Positions 48,556 to 58,751 are shown, counted from the stretch's first letter. The stretch is 64,000 nt of DNA from Actinoallomurus sp040655075 (GCF_040655075.1 NZ_JBFAJC010000053.1:1-64000); one strand, 5' to 3'. Notes: generated from the letters alone by a model not told the origin. A program made the numbers and translations.

Positions 48556-50835
48556 TCATCGCAGCTCGACGAGAGTGGCGAGGCGGATCCATGCGTCGAT
48601 CCATGCTCCGGTCATGCGGTCCGCGTCCTCGCTTCGCAGCGCCGTCCCGAGCCCGGCGACCAGGTCGGCCGCGGTTCGCAGGCCGACGCGGCGCAGCCCG
48701 TGCGCCGCCTTCTCGACGCGGGTACGGACGCCGTCCGTGGCATGACGGAGCCCCCGGTGCGCCGCGTCGGCGCAGGCGGCGATGGCGTCGCCGAGCGCCG
48801 CGCCCAGTGGGTCCGCCTGCCGCCCGGCGTACGGGTCGAGCGCCGCACCGCCCGCGCCCGGCGCGAGGTCCGGCACGATCACGGCACCGCCCGCCATGAC
48901 GGCTATCGGATCGAGGACGAGGGAGCCTCCGGTGCGGCGGACGGCGCCGCTGAGCAGGAGCGGGCCGGTCGCTTGCTCTTTCAGCACCTCGGCCAGGCTG
49001 TCGAGCGCCCCCGGACGGTACGGGCTGTAAACGGCGGACACGACGGCCGTCGCGCCGTTCGCATCGGCGATCACCGCCTCCAGCCGCTGGCCTCCGGGGT
49101 CGTAGCCGACCTCGTGGACCGCGACGGCCTCAACGACGCGGATCAGCTCGGCCTCGACCCGCGGCCGGATGAGGGCGGGAGGCAGCGCCGCCACCTCCCG
49201 GTCGAGCACCCGCAGGTCACGGACGAGAACGGAACCGGGTAGGTCCGTCCAGGCCGCTCCCACCGGCGTGACCGTCGTGCGGGACACCCGCCCGGCCGCG
49301 AGCCGGACGACGCGGCCGGCGCTGCGCGAAGCGTTCTCGGAGACGACGTTGGCGGCGGCGAGCGAGCGCAGCGTCGAACCGAGGATCCGGCGCGAGGCCA
49401 GGTCACCGCCGGTCAGAGCCTGTCCCTCGGCGACCTCCCAACGCCGTTTCAGCACGAGGACGACGCCGCTCTGGGCATGGGCGAGGAAGACGTCGGCGGT
49501 GCGCTCGTCCTCGGTGCCGCCGACCCGGCAGCCCAGCGCGGTGAGCCGGACCTGCCGCAGCGGCGTCTCGGCCGACTCGTCGGTGCCGAGGACCTGCGCG
49601 CGTGGCAGGCCGCCCGGGTGGCGGGAGGCACGATGCCGGGCATGGACCTCGGCCAGCAGCCAGGCGAGCGTCTCCGGGGCGTACCGGGCGGCCCGGTCCT
49701 GGTAGGCCGCCAGCTGCTCCGTCAGGTCGTCCAGGGCCGAGGCGGGCCAGTGCAGGTCGCGGGTGGTCAGCTCCCGGGACGCGCGGCGCAGCGCCGCGGG
49801 CTGGAGCGGCCCGGCGTGCACGGCGCCTTCGAGGAGGACCTCGTCCACGAGCCCGACCACGGCCTCCAGCCCCGAGCGCCCCGGACCGCCGCCGGGGCGG
49901 CCGCCAACGTCGACCCGTACGTCCTCCCCCCGCAGCCCTCGCTCGTCGGCCGCCCGGAACGCCCAGGCCGCGAGCGTGATCACCTCCCCTCGCAGCCCGG
50001 CCGCGGCGTCGGTGTGCACGTACCCGAGTTCGCCCGGCACGAGGAACCGGACCGTGCACGTGGGCAGTTCGACGGCCGCGACCGGGTCGGCGGGGGTGGG
50101 CCGGCGGATCCGCGCCGAATAGCCCGCCCGGTGTGTCCGCCGGGCCGCGGTCAGCGCCCGCTGCCCGAGGGCGCGGGCCAGCGCCTCATCGTCGAAGGCA
50201 CCCGGTGACCACGGGGACCACGGCGGGCGGCCGGCGTTCATGGGAGGCCCGGCGGCTCCGGTGGAGTCGGCGGGCCCGGCGGCTCTGACCGGGTCGGCCG
50301 AGTCGGCCAGGGCGGGCTCCGCACCGTGGTTCGCCATTTGGGCCGGAGGGCCCGCCGCACCCGCACCGCCGACCGGAGCGGCCGGCTCAGTGCTCTCCCC
50401 CGCCTCCACGACCCGAGCGCCCGCCGCATCCGTCTCACCGGCCGCGGGATCCGGCACGTTCCTTTCACCGCCCGAGATGGCTCCCTTGCCAGGTGCGGTG
50501 CCCGCTGGTGCAGCCTCGCCGAATGCGGTGCTCTCCGCATCGGCCGCTCTTCCGCCTTCGGCCGCCTGCCGCTGGTATGCCAGGATCAGGCCGATCCGGT
50601 GACGGCAGACGCCGGTGGCGGCGCACGTACAGGATGCGCCCTCCAGCCCACCGCCGTCCGGGAGCAAGGCCTCGGCCCCGTCGGGGAAGCGGCCGTGAAC
50701 GGCGCCGTCCGGGGCGACATCCACCGCGGGCGCGTTCCCGGCGTCGAGCTCCTTGGTGGCGCGCTTCACGAGCCCCCGGTTGGCGAGCGCGGCGAGCGCG
50801 TCGGGCGTCAGCGCGAGGAGGTCGGCGCGGATCAT
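48556..50835 (-). CDS. SWIM zinc finger protein (YehQ-like)
   Basis: 759 residues. The SWIM finger Cys69-x-Cys71...Cys77-x-His79 (ASCTCAATGVCRHRIG) follows an N-terminal helical part that begins LTPDALAALANRGLVKRA. Residues about 92-215 are an Ala/Gly/Pro/Glu-rich, probably disordered stretch. The remaining 540 residues are a conserved but unnamed alpha/beta region without catalytic motifs. SWIM fingers bind DNA or protein. ATG overlaps the VWA stop (ATGA, 50832-50835). It is the last of the five coupled genes and corresponds to YehQ in the E. coli cluster. Confidence 0.88.
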   Translation of the reverse strand: MIRADLLALTPDALAALANRGLVKRATKELDAGNAPAVDVAPDGAVHGRFPDGAEALLPDGGGLEGASCTCAATGVCRHRIGLILAYQRQAAEGGRAADAESTAFGEAAPAGTAPGKGAISGGERNVPDPAAGETDAAGARVVEAGESTEPAAPVGGAGAAGPPAQMANHGAEPALADSADPVRAAGPADSTGAAGPPMNAGRPPWSPWSPGAFDDEALARALGQRALTAARRTHRAGYSARIRRPTPADPVAAVELPTCTVRFLVPGELGYVHTDAAAGLRGEVITLAAWAFRAADERGLRGEDVRVDVGGRPGGGPGRSGLEAVVGLVDEVLLEGAVHAGPLQPAALRRASRELTTRDLHWPASALDDLTEQLAAYQDRAARYAPETLAWLLAEVHARHRASRHPGGLPRAQVLGTDESAETPLRQVRLTALGCRVGGTEDERTADVFLAHAQSGVVLVLKRRWEVAEGQALTGGDLASRRILGSTLRSLAAANVVSENASRSAGRVVRLAAGRVSRTTVTPVGAAWTDLPGSVLVRDLRVLDREVAALPPALIRPRVEAELIRVVEAVAVHEVGYDPGGQRLEAVIADANGATAVVSAVYSPYRPGALDSLAEVLKEQATGPLLLSGAVRRTGGSLVLDPIAVMAGGAVIVPDLAPGAGGAALDPYAGRQADPLGAALGDAIAACADAAHRGLRHATDGVRTRVEKAAHGLRRVGLRTAADLVAGLGTALRSEDADRMTGAWIDAWIRLATLVELR

Positions 50836-51977
50836 CGGCCGATCCTCTCGGCGACGAACTCCGCCAGCCGCCCCGGGGTCATCGCTCCGACCTGGGCGCC
50901 GACGGTGGCCAGGCGGCGCGCGAGATCCCGGTCGTAGGAGGGGTTCGCGTCCTCGTCCAGCGCGGCGAGGCCGAGCACCTGGGTGCCCTGTCCCACCATT
51001 CCGCGGACGGTACGGACCAGGCGGTGCTCGTCGCCTCCCTCATAGAAGTCGGTGACGACGGCGAGGATCGCCCGGCGCGGGTTCTCGATCAGCCCGGCAC
51101 CGTACTCCACGGCGCGCGCGATGTCGGTGCCGCCACCGAGCTGGGCCTTGAGCAGCAGCTCGACCGGGTCCGTGACGTCGGAGGTGAGGTCGACGACGGC
51201 GGTGTCGAACGCGACGAGGTGGGTCTTGAGTCCGGGCAGGCCCCACAGGCAGGCGGCGGTCACGGCGGAGTGGATCACTGAGCCGACCATCGAACCGGAC
51301 TGGTCGACGAGCAGGATCAGCTGCCACTGGTCGAGATGCCGTCGCGTCCGGGACAGGAAGCGGGGACGCTCGATGAGGATGCGCTTCTCCTCGGGCCGAT
51401 AGTGGGCGAGGTTCGCCCGGATCGTGCCGTGGAAGTCGAAGTCGCGCGCCCGGGGCGCGCGGCTGGGCCGGCGGGACCGGGTGCCGTGGAACGCCTGGCG
51501 CACCTCCGTCGCCATCCGCCGCATCAGCTCGCGGACGACCTGTTCGACGAGACGCCGGGCCAGGGCGAGCACCTCGGGGTTCATCAGGTGCTTGGTGCGG
51601 AGGACCGCCCGTAGCAACGCCGGGTCTGGTTCGACGCGTTCGAGGACGTCGGGATCGGTGACCACCTCGTGGATCTCGTATCGTTCGACGGCGTCGCGTT
51701 CGAGCCGTTCGATGGTCTCCTTGGGGAACAGCCGGTGGACGTCATCGAGCCAGTCGACGGTGGTGACCACCGACGGCCCGGACCCGCCCTGCCGGTCCTC
51801 GGGCCGGAGCCCACCGCGGCGTACGCCACGGCGCTCCAGGTCCGGATCGCGGCCGTACAGCCAGTCCAGAGCGGCGTCGCGGGCGGCCGCGTCGCCGGCC
51901 GGCGCGCCGGTGTGACGCTCGGCGGGCGCGCCCAGGATGAGCCGCCAGCGCTCGAGGTCCGGGTCGGGCTCGGTCAC
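50832..51977 (-). CDS. VWA-domain protein (YehP-like)
   Basis: 381 residues from GTG 51977, which overlaps the DUF5682 stop (GTGA). The N-terminal 200 residues are helical. The von Willebrand A domain (about 215-375) has a full MIDAS: Asp225-x-Ser227-x-Ser229 (LLVDQSGSM), Thr in GGGTDIARAVEYG and Asp in VVTDFYEGGD. VWA proteins of this kind pair with MoxR ATPases, presenting metal-bound substrates for remodelling. Length and order match YehP (about 378 residues as I recall). Confidence 0.92.
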   Translation of the reverse strand: MTEPDPDLERWRLILGAPAERHTGAPAGDAAARDAALDWLYGRDPDLERRGVRRGGLRPEDRQGGSGPSVVTTVDWLDDVHRLFPKETIERLERDAVERYEIHEVVTDPDVLERVEPDPALLRAVLRTKHLMNPEVLALARRLVEQVVRELMRRMATEVRQAFHGTRSRRPSRAPRARDFDFHGTIRANLAHYRPEEKRILIERPRFLSRTRRHLDQWQLILLVDQSGSMVGSVIHSAVTAACLWGLPGLKTHLVAFDTAVVDLTSDVTDPVELLLKAQLGGGTDIARAVEYGAGLIENPRRAILAVVTDFYEGGDEHRLVRTVRGMVGQGTQVLGLAALDEDANPSYDRDLARRLATVGAQVGAMTPGRLAEFVAERIGR

Positions 51978-54337
51978 GCCGGTTCCCTTCCTGTGATGAG
52001 ACCCTCCGCGGTGAGCAGCCGGTCCACTCTGTCCTCCAGGTCCATCCCCGCCGCGATCACCAGCGGATCGGCCGGTGTCCGCAGCAGCGCCCGAGCCGAG
52101 TCGCGTACGCCCCGACGGTCGAGGAGGCGCCGGGCGATCATCTCCCGCTCGCGCGGCGGGAAGAACTCGAAGGCCTGTCGCAGGGCGGGCAGGGCCACCA
52201 GGAAGTCGCGTTCGGGCAGCCCGCTGATCAGCTCGTCCAGTGTGCCGAGCAGACCGGGGCCGCCAGGTCCGGTCTGCGATGTCCCCGGCCCGGGTTCTCC
52301 CCGCGCCTCAACGTCTCCCGCCGAGAGGGTGTCCTCTCCGGACTCGTCGGCCAGCACCTCGTCACGGGCCAGGGCGAACAGGCCGGCCAGCCAGTCGCCC
52401 AGGGTCTTCGGAGCGGCGACGCCGTGTACGGCACGGACCGGGTCGGCCGTGCCGCCGAGGCGCCAGGCGAGGCCGAAGGCCGCACCGCGCAGGTCCGGCG
52501 GCGCGTCGGTGCTCGCGCTCACCCGTCCGGCCACGCCGAGTGCGGCGTCCCGGTCGAGGCCGAGCGGGCCGCCGGCGTGCAGCAGCGCGTCCCGTGTCGC
52601 GGCGAGCGCGTGGAGACGCTCCAGGTCGGCGGGAGCGGGGCCGCCGCGGACGCTCTCGACGAGCCACAGAACGCGGCCGACGCATTCGCCGATGACGGTG
52701 CCGAACAGGAGGCTTCCCGCGGTGCCGAGAAGCCGGTCGTGCCGCCACAGGCCGAGGACGGTGCCCAGCACCCGGCCGAGAGCTCCGACCTCACTCGCGG
52801 CCGCGATCCCGGCTGCGAGGGTCCCGGCGATCCGCTCCGACCGATCGGCCTGGCCGCAGAGTGCGGCGTCGAACAGCACTGCGCCGAGCCTCCCGATGTC
52901 GGCCCCCGCCTCGGCGGTCTGCTCCTCCAGCACGGCCCCTGCCGCGTCGGCGAGCGTGGCGCCGTACGCACCCGCCTCGATCAGGGCGGGGATCCGATGC
53001 TCGCCGGGCGACAGCGTCCACCGCTCTTCGGCCATCGGCTCGGTGCCGGCGGCCTGCCCGGATTCGCGGTCGACGCCGGGAATGCCAAGCACCCGCATCC
53101 GATGTAGGACGCGGCTGCGGAGCAGGTCGCGGTCGCCGGTCAGGCGGAGGACGACTGTGCCTTCGCCGTCGAGCCCGAGGCGTTCGAGCTCGGCGGTCAC
53201 GTCGTGCAGGAGTGGCGGCGCGGGCGTGCCGGAATGCAGGCGTCCGACGCGGTCCCCGCTCAGCGCGGTGACCATCGCGGCAACGGCCGGATGCGCGCCC
53301 GGGGCGAGGGGACCCCGGGCCGTCCACGGGAGCGGGTGCTCCAGGTCGTCGGCGACGAGCGCGGCGACCAGGCCGTCGAGCAGGTCGGTGCGCGCGGGGA
53401 CGCGGTGGCCGCGCAGCCGGGCCAGCCCGTCGGTGAGCGTACGGGCGGCGATGAGGTCGGCGGTCGAGACCGGCTGCCGCCGTCGGCGGAGCCGGGTGAC
53501 GACGATCTCGGTGAGCGCGGCGGCGGCGCGCTCGGGCCCGCTCTCCCACAGCCGCTGGTAGTACTCCGGCGACGGCATGCCGGACTGGTAGCCGGTGAAG
53601 GAGTCCAGCCGCTGGAAGGAGTACGGCACCAGGTAGCTGCCGCCGACCGCGCCCTCGGGCGGCCGCGGCACCTCAGGCCATTCCTCGGCGGGGTCGCCCC
53701 GCTCGGCGAGCGCGCGCAGTGCCGGCCGGTGGAAGCCGCCGGTGACGACCACGACCGGGCGCTCCCCCGCGTCGGCGGCCGCCGCGCGGATCCAGCGCGC
53801 CATGTAGGACTCGCGCGCCGTGTCGTCCGGTCCGGCCGCCGACTCACCGCGCACGAGGTCGAAGTAGGTCGCGAGCCGTTCCGCCAGGTCGTCGCCGGGC
53901 TCCACCTCGAACAGGTGGTCCCAGAGCGCGTCGGTGTTGTCGACGGCGAAGGACCGGCAGAGCCTGCGCGTCACCTCGGCGTACCGCTCCTCGGCGTCGG
54001 CGTACCGGTTGCGCCGGTCGGCGAAGGCGGGGTGCCAGGCGGGCAGGTCGATGAACCGCACCCGCGCCCCGCAGTCCCGGCCCGCGGTCAGCGCCACCCA
54101 CTCCGGGGAGTACGCGCAGAACGGCGTCCACGAGGCGTGCGTCCGCGACGCGTCCCGGTAGTGGCTGAAGATCGCGACCGGCAGGTCATGCCCGAGGAGC
54201 AGTTCGTCGATCCGGTCACCGAAGTCGGCCGGCCCCTCTATCAGGACGTACGCCGGCCGCAGCCGTTCGATGGTCCGGGCGACCAGCCGCGCGCACGCGG
54301 GGCTGTGGTGCCGGACCCCGACAAACGTGACCGCCAT
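51974..54337 (-). CDS. DUF5682 protein (YehM-like)
   Basis: 787 residues from ATG 54337, which shares one base with the MoxR stop (TGATG); the frame extends 14 codons upstream but the overlap decides the start. MAVTFVGVRHHSPACARLVARTIERLRPAYVLIEGPADF is the DUF5682 opening and resembles TraB/ChaN-type folds (HHSPAC, EGP). VVVTGGFHRPAL and a conserved GGSYLVPYSFQRLDSFTGYQSGMPSP region follow, then a helical C-terminal half. Function is unknown; a hydrolase-like active site with the paired His is possible. Corresponds to YehM (about 759 residues as I recall). Confidence 0.88.
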   Translation of the reverse strand: MAVTFVGVRHHSPACARLVARTIERLRPAYVLIEGPADFGDRIDELLLGHDLPVAIFSHYRDASRTHASWTPFCAYSPEWVALTAGRDCGARVRFIDLPAWHPAFADRRNRYADAEERYAEVTRRLCRSFAVDNTDALWDHLFEVEPGDDLAERLATYFDLVRGESAAGPDDTARESYMARWIRAAAADAGERPVVVVTGGFHRPALRALAERGDPAEEWPEVPRPPEGAVGGSYLVPYSFQRLDSFTGYQSGMPSPEYYQRLWESGPERAAAALTEIVVTRLRRRRQPVSTADLIAARTLTDGLARLRGHRVPARTDLLDGLVAALVADDLEHPLPWTARGPLAPGAHPAVAAMVTALSGDRVGRLHSGTPAPPLLHDVTAELERLGLDGEGTVVLRLTGDRDLLRSRVLHRMRVLGIPGVDRESGQAAGTEPMAEERWTLSPGEHRIPALIEAGAYGATLADAAGAVLEEQTAEAGADIGRLGAVLFDAALCGQADRSERIAGTLAAGIAAASEVGALGRVLGTVLGLWRHDRLLGTAGSLLFGTVIGECVGRVLWLVESVRGGPAPADLERLHALAATRDALLHAGGPLGLDRDAALGVAGRVSASTDAPPDLRGAAFGLAWRLGGTADPVRAVHGVAAPKTLGDWLAGLFALARDEVLADESGEDTLSAGDVEARGEPGPGTSQTGPGGPGLLGTLDELISGLPERDFLVALPALRQAFEFFPPREREMIARRLLDRRGVRDSARALLRTPADPLVIAAGMDLEDRVDRLLTAEGLITGREPA

Positions 54338-55434
54338 CAGCCGGGCAGCAGGTGACGGGCGCCGTGCAGGGCCTTCCACTGGCGGCCCTTACGGTGCGGC
54401 GCCTCCTGCTCGAGGTAGCGGCGCAGCCGGGCGAGGTCGTCGGGGTCGTCCTTGGCCGCGGTGCCGGCCAGGCACTCGACGATGTCGGCGGGGGTGCCCG
54501 CCTCGCCGCGCAGGAACCAGCCACGAATGCCGACGGCGTGCGCGACGGACACCGCCTCGGCCGTGCTCATCACCGTCGACGGCCGGTCCATGGCCCGGCC
54601 GGTCTCGGTCGTCCCCGAGCGCAGCTCGCGGAAGGTCGCCACGAGCACCTCGAGCACGTCGCGGCGCGGCGGCACGCCCACCCCCGACTGCTCCAGCAGC
54701 CGGGTGGCCTCCGCCTCCACGAGGTCGAGCTCCGTGGCGAAGTCGGCGATCGGGAACACCGTCTCGAAGTTGAACCGGCGCTTGAGCGCGGCGCTCATCT
54801 CGTTCACGCCGCGGTCGCGGGTGTTGGCGGTGGCGATGATGTTGAACCCCTCGCGGGCGAACACCATGGCGTCCGGACCAGCCAGCTCGGGAACGGCGAG
54901 GACCCGGTCGGACAGCGGGGACAGCAGGGAGTCCTGCACCTCCAGCGGGCAACGGGTGATCTCTTCGAAGCGCACGACCTTGCCCTCGGCCATGCCGCGC
55001 AGCAGCGGCGCGGGCACCAGCGACCGGGTGGACGGCCCCTCGGACACCAGCAGCGCGTAGTTCCAGGAGTACTTGATCTGGTCCTCGGTGGTGGCCGCAC
55101 CGCCCTGGATCGTCAGCGTGGAGTCGCCGCTCACGGCCGCGGCGACCAGCTCGGACAGCAGCGACTTGGCGGTGCCGGGCTCGCCGACCAGCATGAGGCC
55201 CCGGCTCGTGGCAAGGGCGACGAGCGCACGGTCGATCAGCGACGGGTCGCCGACGAACTTGCGCCGGATGCCGCGGTCGTCGTCGCCGACGATGAACCGG
55301 CGGGCCGCCTCCAGGCTGAGCGCCCAGCCCGGCGGTCGCGGCGCGGTGTCGGTCTCCCGTAGGCGTTCGAGCTCGTCGGCGAACCTGATCTCGGCCGGCG
55401 GCCGCTGCAGCGTCTCTTCGGTGTTCGTGCTCAT
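54337..55434 (-). CDS. MoxR-type AAA+ ATPase (YehL-like)
   Basis: 365 residues. Walker A GEPGTAKS at 84-91, Walker B VVRFEEI at about 153-159, sensor I in IATANTRDRG and the RRF arginine finger in ALKRRFNFETVFP. MoxR ATPases form hexameric rings that insert metals or remodel protein complexes together with a VWA partner, here the protein two genes downstream. ATG overlaps the DUF4132 stop (ATGA, 55431-55434). Corresponds to YehL (about 384 residues as I recall). Confidence 0.94.
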   Translation of the reverse strand: MSTNTEETLQRPPAEIRFADELERLRETDTAPRPPGWALSLEAARRFIVGDDDRGIRRKFVGDPSLIDRALVALATSRGLMLVGEPGTAKSLLSELVAAAVSGDSTLTIQGGAATTEDQIKYSWNYALLVSEGPSTRSLVPAPLLRGMAEGKVVRFEEITRCPLEVQDSLLSPLSDRVLAVPELAGPDAMVFAREGFNIIATANTRDRGVNEMSAALKRRFNFETVFPIADFATELDLVEAEATRLLEQSGVGVPPRRDVLEVLVATFRELRSGTTETGRAMDRPSTVMSTAEAVSVAHAVGIRGWFLRGEAGTPADIVECLAGTAAKDDPDDLARLRRYLEQEAPHRKGRQWKALHGARHLLPG

Positions 55435-58400
55435 CGGACCGCCGCCTCGGTCAGCTCGGTGAGGTCGGCGAGCAGCTCTGAGGCGGTCATCGGGTCGAGC
55501 TCGCCGAACCGATGCGTGGTGCCGCGGCTCGGCCAGTAGTCCTGCGGCACGTCGGCCAGCCAGACGACGTCGAGCTTCTGCTCGGGCAGCATGTCGATCG
55601 CGCCGACCGCGATGCCCGGGTCCAGGTCGATCACGACGTGCCGGCCGTCGGGGAACTGTTTGGAGATGAAGCGCTCGACGCCGGCGTCCTGCGGCTCGCT
55701 GCGCCGCCAGCCGCGGCGCTCCAGCCCCAGGACCTTACCGACGGGCACGGTGACGCCCTCGAAACGCGCCAGCCGGCCCTCGGCCGCCTCGTCGTCGGTG
55801 AGCCGGTGCACGGCCCGGCCGAGCTGCGGAAACGGCTGCAGGATCTCGTAGTCGGCCAACACCTCCGCCCACGCCTCCAGGTCGTCGCCCAGGTCGAGCG
55901 GATGGACGAGGCCGATGCACGCGGAGTCCGGGAGGGCCGGCACGTCGTCGGAGACGTCGGCGAAGGTGCGGTCCTCCGCGATCCGGAACGTCGTTGTACG
56001 GCCGTCGGCCTCCGTCGCCCACACCAGCCGGCGCGCGATGTGCCACACGAGCGGGTGAGAGACGAAGAACTCACCGAACTCGGCCATGGACCAGCGGCGG
56101 CGCGTGACCATCGCGGCCTCCAGGCGCCTGATCTGGTCGGCCGCGACCGTGCGCACGTCCTTCTTCAACGCGGCGAAGCGTTTGTACGCGGCGGCGGCCA
56201 CGTCGGGGTCGTCCTTGACGCCGGGCTTGGGGAGGCTCGCGCGGCGCTTGCCGCCCTCGTCGGTCACGAACGGTTTGAGCTGCTCATCGAAGCCCACGAC
56301 GAACCGGCGGGGCCCGTAGTCGAGGATCATGCTGCCGTCGGCGGTCAGGCCGAAGTCGGGGACGAGCCGGTCGGCCAACTGCTCGGAGGTCAGCTCCAGC
56401 TGCGCGGCGACCTGCTGGATCTTCTCCTGCGCACGCGCCTTCAGGCCCTTGAACTTCACCTTCTGCGCGATGCCGTGCAGATGCATCAGCGCGACGTCGG
56501 TGCCGATGGCCGCGAGCACGTCGAGCCCGGTCACCGCCTTGCTGTGACCGCCCTCGCCGGGCCAGGCACGGATCACCGGGGTGAGCCGGCGTACGGTCTC
56601 GTCGTCGCCGACAGCGCCGAGCTGGGTCAGCGCCCACCCGTCCTTGGCCGGCGTGCCGGCGGCCTGCCAGCGTTCGAACACCGCCCAGGAGAACGCGGTC
56701 AGGGACCCTGGGTCGCACAGCCCACGGACGATGTCGAGCCCCGCGTACGCCTCCTCGAGCCGGGAGATCGCGAGCATGGTGAGCAGGTGGCCGGTGGCCT
56801 CGGTCGGAAGGGCCGTCGCGCGGTCGCGCAGCAGCACCTGCGGGAGAGCGGCCGGGTCCGCCCAGCCGCCGATCTTCGGCATCCGGGCGGGCAGCACCTC
56901 GAGCGGGTCGGCGGCCAGCAGCGTCTCCACCGCCTGGGCCGCGTCGTCGCCGTACGCCCGCGCGGACGCCACGACCTCCTCGGCGCCGTGCCGCGAGGCG
57001 AGCAGCCGCAGCGCGCCCTCGGCGGCGCTCCGGTCCGGGCCGGCCTTGCCGAGCGCGGCGGGCACCAGGTGGGGAACCGCGCTCACCCCGTGCCGCCCGA
57101 ACCAGGCGAGCGCGTGCCTGCGGGCCGTCTTGAGGCGCATCAGCCACTCGGCCGTCAGCAGTGCCGCCTCCGTGTCCAGGAACGGCAGCAGGGCCCCGCC
57201 GGCGTTGGCGGGCTCCGACCGGGCGACGTGAAGCGCGACGGGCAGGGCGTCGAGCTCGAATCGCGCGGCGACCGGCCGCATCCACTCCGCGGCCTCCCAC
57301 ATGTCCCTCGGCCTCCAGCCCGCCACCAGCGGCCGGACCTGTTCCTCGGGCCCGTCCACGAAGAGGCCGGCCTGGCTATACCAGGCCAGCTCTCCCTTGC
57401 GGAACTGCGCGACCGCCTTCGCCCAGTCGGTCTCCTCAGGAGCGCGCCAGTAGGCCGCCGGCGCCTTGCGCCAGGTCTCGCGCTCGCCGGGCGCCCAGTC
57501 GGCGCGCCGCTCGGCCGGCGGCGTCAGACCCTCGATGACCACCGGTTTCACGGCCTTGCGCCTGCGGGTCCACGGTGGCGTGACCAGCACCGGCGGCAGT
57601 GCCTCCGCCGGTGCGTCGGGGACCTGCGCCATGGCGGCGCGGATCGACTCGACGACGGCGCGGGCCTCGGCCGGCAGGACGGCGGCGGTGAACTCGGCGT
57701 TGGTCCGCACGTGGCCACGCAGGAGCTCCCCGGCCAGGACGGCGGACCGGGACGTGCCCCGGGACGCCGGGGCCAGCAGCCGCAGCGCCCGCACCGGAAA
57801 GCGCCGCATGGCGGTCAGCATGGCCGGCTGGACGAACTTCTGGTCGAGGCGGTCCACCATGGCCAGGAACGCCTCGTCGGCGGGCAGCAGCACGAGTGCG
57901 TCGAGCACCAGCCTGCGGTGGTCGCTGCTCGCATCCTGGTCGTCCAGCACGCCGGCCAGCATTGGGGCGGCCGCCGGGCCGACGCCCTCGAGAAGGGTTC
58001 CGATGATCCCGACGGAACGCTCCTGCCAGCCGAGGGACAGCCGCCCGCCGAGCAGGTCGAGCTGGTGGGCGGAACCCAGTGCGCACAACAGCATCCACTG
58101 GTTGTGGAAGAGCGACCATTCCGTGTCGCTCGGCGGGTTGGCGCAGCAGTCGTCCACCCAGTCCTGCCGGGTCGGCACGAGATAGGAGACCGCCACCCGC
58201 TGCATCGGGGTCCCGCGGTAGCCCGCGAGACGCTCGACGGCCTCCGCGTACTCATCGTCGGAGGCAGCCGCAAGACTCGCCCGAAGCGGGCGCCCCAGCG
58301 ACGCCCACCAGGCGTGGGAACGGTCACCGGTCAGGGCGTACCGCACGCACCGCCGCTCGTCCCGGCTGGAGAACTCCGCGCGGAGGGTGCTCAGCTCGGC

Positions 58401-58751
58401 GAACGCGCACGCGGCGGAGGCGACGCCGTGCTCGGCGATCCAGGTGCCGGCGAACGGCAAGGGCTTCGCCGTCCGGATCGCCGCCAGGGCCGTCGCGACC
58501 ACGGCCGCGCCCTCGGGCGTCACGGAGCCGCGCAGGTAGGCGAGCCCCCGGTCGGCCGCATCGGGGTCGGTCTTCCCGTCGAGAAGCACCTTCTCGATCT
58601 CGGACCTCAGCTCCAGCGTCAGCCCATCGCCGGTTTCGGGAGCTGCGGGCGGCCCCGCGCTCAGACCACCGCGTCGTGGGTGCAGCTGCGGGCGCCAGGC
58701 GTCCGGGAGTACGAATGCGTCCTCATCGGGCAGCTCGGGGGAGGTCTCCAT
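55431..58751 (-). CDS. DUF4132 protein (YehI/MolR-like)
   Basis: 1106 residues from ATG 58751; no clear ribosome site precedes it. The first 800 residues are helical HEAT-like repeats (RRLVLDALVLLPADEAFLAM, LMHLHGIAQKVKFKGLKARA). The C-terminal part from about 840 is DUF4132: FVVGFDEQLKPFV, MVTRRRWSMAEFGEFFVSHPLVWHIARRLVWA, VHPLDLGDDLEAWAEVLADYEILQPFPQLGR and FISKQFPDGRHVVIDLDPGI. No WGR domain is seen. First gene of the coupled five-gene set and probably its scaffold or sensor; function unknown. The E. coli counterparts are YehI and MolR. Confidence 0.9.
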   Translation of the reverse strand: METSPELPDEDAFVLPDAWRPQLHPRRGGLSAGPPAAPETGDGLTLELRSEIEKVLLDGKTDPDAADRGLAYLRGSVTPEGAAVVATALAAIRTAKPLPFAGTWIAEHGVASAACAFAELSTLRAEFSSRDERRCVRYALTGDRSHAWWASLGRPLRASLAAASDDEYAEAVERLAGYRGTPMQRVAVSYLVPTRQDWVDDCCANPPSDTEWSLFHNQWMLLCALGSAHQLDLLGGRLSLGWQERSVGIIGTLLEGVGPAAAPMLAGVLDDQDASSDHRRLVLDALVLLPADEAFLAMVDRLDQKFVQPAMLTAMRRFPVRALRLLAPASRGTSRSAVLAGELLRGHVRTNAEFTAAVLPAEARAVVESIRAAMAQVPDAPAEALPPVLVTPPWTRRRKAVKPVVIEGLTPPAERRADWAPGERETWRKAPAAYWRAPEETDWAKAVAQFRKGELAWYSQAGLFVDGPEEQVRPLVAGWRPRDMWEAAEWMRPVAARFELDALPVALHVARSEPANAGGALLPFLDTEAALLTAEWLMRLKTARRHALAWFGRHGVSAVPHLVPAALGKAGPDRSAAEGALRLLASRHGAEEVVASARAYGDDAAQAVETLLAADPLEVLPARMPKIGGWADPAALPQVLLRDRATALPTEATGHLLTMLAISRLEEAYAGLDIVRGLCDPGSLTAFSWAVFERWQAAGTPAKDGWALTQLGAVGDDETVRRLTPVIRAWPGEGGHSKAVTGLDVLAAIGTDVALMHLHGIAQKVKFKGLKARAQEKIQQVAAQLELTSEQLADRLVPDFGLTADGSMILDYGPRRFVVGFDEQLKPFVTDEGGKRRASLPKPGVKDDPDVAAAAYKRFAALKKDVRTVAADQIRRLEAAMVTRRRWSMAEFGEFFVSHPLVWHIARRLVWATEADGRTTTFRIAEDRTFADVSDDVPALPDSACIGLVHPLDLGDDLEAWAEVLADYEILQPFPQLGRAVHRLTDDEAAEGRLARFEGVTVPVGKVLGLERRGWRRSEPQDAGVERFISKQFPDGRHVVIDLDPGIAVGAIDMLPEQKLDVVWLADVPQDYWPSRGTTHRFGELDPMTASELLADLTELTEAAVR

